This document shows, piece by piece, positions 61,200-64,000 of a DNA stretch of 64,000 nucleotides. The notes under the pieces are model-generated. The model was not told the DNA's origin and did not search any database. It saw nothing but the letters and a program-made list of their open reading frames with translations. The position numbers and the translations under genes are program-made. Numbering within the stretch: position 1 is the stretch's first letter; every line of letters begins with the position of its first letter. The stretch lies in the NCBI GenBank assembly GCA_949752745.1, contig OX457034.1, positions 5,283,105 to 5,347,104 of the forward strand, given 5' to 3'. Source of the stretch: Protula sp. h YS-2021. Its lineage: Eukaryota; Annelida; Polychaeta; Sabellida; Serpulidae.

Positions 61200-61790
61200 C
61201 TGTTGATTCCACAGGCAAAAAAGTCAAGAAATAATAAATATGCGGTTGGCTACCTTTTTCTTTTTCGGTCATAGTCTTTTTACAAAACTTAATTACTGTT
61301 TGTTCACACACTTCATATTGGAGGAGGTGGGTGACATGGATGTATGGATGAGGAGGGGGGGGGGTGTTTTTGGGGACAGAATGGTGGGGGTGTTAAACTC
61401 AGAAAACAGGCACTTGGCGAGTATCCAGTTGGGCACAACGGCCCTGGGCATGCCTGTATTGTTAGTCCCCCGCCACGGGACTATAGTTTTCGGGTTTGTC
61501 TGTCCGTCTGTCGACACTTTTTTTGTTAACACACTCAAGCCTACATTTTTTCACCGATTGTTAAGATATTGTATATATGGTGTTAAGTCCACCAAGTTCC
61601 ATATCACGAGCTGTCGTTCCGTAAATGTTTTTGGACGGTTTAAATATATGCACCGTAGTTTTATGGGTTTCAACTTTGTTACCGAAATATGTCGAGTTTG
61701 GTATCGTTGTGTTCATCAAAATATGCTCTTTACAATGCGCCTTTTAAAACTGCCTTAAAATTTAATTTTAGGTTATAAATTAAGTTTTAA
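61200..61790. other. Intergenic DNA with a GTCCGTC-type repeat
   Basis: TTAGTCCCCCGCCACGGGAC and GTCTGTCCGTCTGTC near 61,463 recall the header of the repeat at 17,478. No gene supported. Confidence 0.5.
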
Positions 61791-61844
61791 TAATTTGCTG
61801 TATTTTAAAATTCGAAAGTTAATTGCATTCGTGTTATTGGGGTT

Positions 61845-62860
61845 TACACTTGCCCCTAATTGCAATTAGTGTCAACGGCGCACCACATCTCCAGTGTTAG
61901 GATCATGTTCGCCTGCTCGCTAATCCTGACATCGCTTACTCGCTCAGCCCCTTAATTGGAGTTAGTGCCAGCGCCGCGCAACATCTCCACTGTTAGGATT
62001 AATTTAGCCCGCCCGCCAATCCCAACAGCGTTTACTCAGTCAGGGCGGGTGGTATGCCTTACTCGTTAACTTTAGCCAATCACGTTCCAGAACCAAATTA
62101 CTCCTGTGAATCTGAAGCGTATATAAGCGGCGTTTTTTGGTGTAAAAATCAGTACAACTTGAAATCAAGAATTTCTGCTCTACGACGAATCAGCAGCGGA
62201 ATCGAATTCACTTGTGAACTTCACAGCGGATAACAACAATAGCGGAATATTGTTAAGTTATTGAGAAAAATTACAAGAATTCAAGTGGAAACTGTAAATT
62301 TCATAGGAGTCTAAGGAATAGTTAACAGTATTTCAGGCTTGTCGATTGGAAGACCGCAATATCTGGTATGTTCTGTCGTGTTATAAATAGGCATTAAGGT
62401 TAAATTGTACCATTTTTAGTGGGCTTCTTGTGTTGATTTCAGTCCGAAAAACTTTTTTGATTTGAGTATCGGAACCTCTATACGGCTTCACCGTAATACG
62501 AGTGTTTGCATTACGTTTAGAATTATATTTTCGCTTGTTTCTTAATTGTTGTTCATTCTCTGTTATGACGCAGAGAATCAGTGTCCGGGGTACAGTGTCC
62601 GGAGTACAGTGTCCGCAGTACAGTGTCCGGAGTACAGTGTACAGTGTCCGAAGTCAACGTCCAACGCGGAATAAAACTTGCACTGCATTACTCAATTGCT
62701 AGTCTTTCTTATTCGAAAGTAATAAATTAGAGCCGAATGAATTCGCGTGGTTTCGAGTACATAATGATTCCAACGGTGGACTCGACAATTCTCAGATAGG
62801 TCTCGAACCTACCCAAGTCTCTCTCACTAGTATTGAGTATCAGTGCAAGTTTTGGAGGAG
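61845..62860 (+). mobile_element. Probable 5' LTR and leader of a BEL/Pao element
   Basis: Upstream of gag: two ~110-bp direct repeats (CACATCTCCAGTGTTAGGAT type), a TATATAAG box at 62120-62127 and five short TACAGTGTCCGGAG units at 62578-62660. LTR borders and primer-binding site could not be fixed because the second LTR is outside the window. Confidence 0.5.
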
Positions 62861-64000
62861 ATGGCGGAGGCAGCAGCCAAGACGAAATCCAAGACTGAGA
62901 AGGCACTGGAGAGAGCAGCTAACTCGGTGCTCACCCACGTCAGAAAGGGCGATGAAGTGAAGGCCGGAAGCAGTCTCCAGACGGTACGGGCGCTGTGGGC
63001 CGAACTTCAACAGCAGTGCGACGACCTGAGGGAGGCGGACGACGGGACAGTCCCGGCAGCAGCCAAGGCAAGCGTAGAGGCATTTGCACAGAGGGTGAAG
63101 GACGCCGAGGACCAGTATGCGGCGATGCAGGAGCCGGCCACCGACGGGGAGGATGAGGAAGAAGAGGAACATGACGACGTAAATGGGGCGCTTCCTGGTG
63201 ATAATCCGCAGCCAAGGAGCAGCGATGCAAACCACGGAGCCAAGGCGGCGGACTTGACACGAGATCCCACAGCCGAATTGGAGAAGGCGCGCCGCGAAGC
63301 GCAGCAAATTGCGCTTGAAATAGAGCGCATGAAGACCGAAAAGATGCGGAGGGAGCTCGAAGCGCTGCGAAGTGAAATGGCCCAACCAGTTACCATAAGC
63401 CCAGCGGTTCCCAGCCACTACAGCACCCAGCCAACCTGGTCTGAAGCCCGCCGCTGCATCGACCGCGCCGACCTGCCGCGCTTCACAGGCAGACAAGCTG
63501 AATACGCCAGCTACATCCATAGGTTTCAGACCGTCGTGGAAAGCGTCGTGAGCCAACCGAAGGATAGGCTGTCCTACCTCATCATGACACTCGAGGGGAG
63601 ACCTAAAGAGTTGGTGGAGGACTGTGTCCTGATCCGCGATGCCGCAGAGGGATACAAGATTGCAAGGGATTCCCTGCACCAAGGGATTCCCTGGGAAGTG
63701 TGACCGCACCATAGAGCAGTGCCTCGACGGTCTGACGAAGGGACCAATCATCAAGGCACACGACGCTGACGCCCTGACCAACCTGGCGCAAGACATGCGG
63801 AGAGTCAGCATTAAGCTGAAGGCGCTCAACTGTCACCATGACCTGGAAAACAAGGCGAACCTGCTGAAGATAGCCAGCCGCCTACCAAGGAGTGCCCACG
63901 AGCAATGGGCAAGGGAAGCGCTGAAGATCTCATTCCGCGGGAGAGATCCCATGTTTGATGACCTAGCACAGTTTGTGATGACCGAAGCAGAGCTAGCCAG
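62861..64000 (+). pseudogene. BEL/Pao retrotransposon gag, frameshifted
   Basis: The first frame runs 62861-63703: coiled-coil/Lys-rich N-terminus, acidic stretch (DGEDEEEEEHDD), then DLPRFTGRQAEYASYIHRF and LSYLIMTLEGRPKELVEDC, the DUF1759-like gag core of BEL/Pao elements. It stops at a TGA at 63701; similarity continues in the next frame (IEQCLDGLTKGPIIKAHD, ENKANLLKIASRLP) to the window end. The shift lies in a G run within a short duplicated GGGATTCCCTG motif near 63,680, consistent with a one-base insertion. Confidence 0.8.

Overview
The window reads as nuclear DNA of an invertebrate animal, most likely a mollusc or another lophotrochozoan: AT-rich, intron-rich host genes, dense minisatellites, several small inverted-repeat transposons, a LINE, a BEL/Pao retroelement and one large Maverick/Polinton. 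The phylum is inferred from this mixture (C-type lectins, an HSPA12-type HSP70, short repeats carrying GTCCGTC and CCCCCGCC); no ribosomal or mitochondrial marker is present to confirm it.

1-21.5 kb, minus strand: a single 22-exon gene can be assembled from splice sites and reading phase. It encodes a DEG/ENaC sodium channel (TM1, the post-TM1 FPSMSICN motif, Cys-rich ectodomain, TM2) with two tandem C-type lectin domains inserted into the extracellular loop between the post-TM1 strand and the CVFKGQLC finger motif. The exon phases join without a frame break to a predicted 1,413 residues, ending in a 500-residue Ser/Thr- and Lys-rich cytosolic tail. I do not know of a described channel with this architecture; it is the main discovery candidate.

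24,897-42,387: a 17.5-kb Maverick/Polinton (adintovirus-like) with about 400-bp terminal inverted repeats and a perfect 6-bp target duplication (AGTCTT). Left arm, plus strand: a Cys-rich small protein, protein-primed DNA polymerase B, then a run of PC4-like small proteins. Right arm, minus strand: accessory genes (a related PC4-like/zinc protein, small helical paralogues, a NADAR protein split by a stop codon), chromodomain integrase, packaging ATPase, core/pX-like proteins, a putatively acylated small protein, penton-like and hexon-like capsid proteins and an adenain-type protease. The morphogenesis genes overlap mostly as ATGA. The two transcription units converge on AT-rich tandem repeats at 31.56-31.99 kb.

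44.5-46.2 kb: a 1.7-kb non-autonomous element whose ends resemble the Polinton ends and whose arms carry tRNA-like sequences. 49.6-52.3 kb: a decayed minus-strand LINE reverse transcriptase interrupted by an 8-bp-TSD MITE and bounded by a 1.4-kb palindrome-rich transposon.

52.6-57.5 kb, plus strand: 5' exons of a DIPK2 (FAM69/DIA1-like) secretory-pathway pseudokinase gene. Its first exon is preceded by eight tandem copies of its own start, and its fourth exon is followed by about eleven copies of its own splice-donor end. 59.5-61.2 kb, minus strand: the last two recognisable exons of an HSPA12-type HSP70 gene. 61.8-64 kb: 5' part of a BEL/Pao retrotransposon with a frameshifted gag.

A recurring theme is tandem duplication across exon/intron borders: five independent cases in the two host genes.
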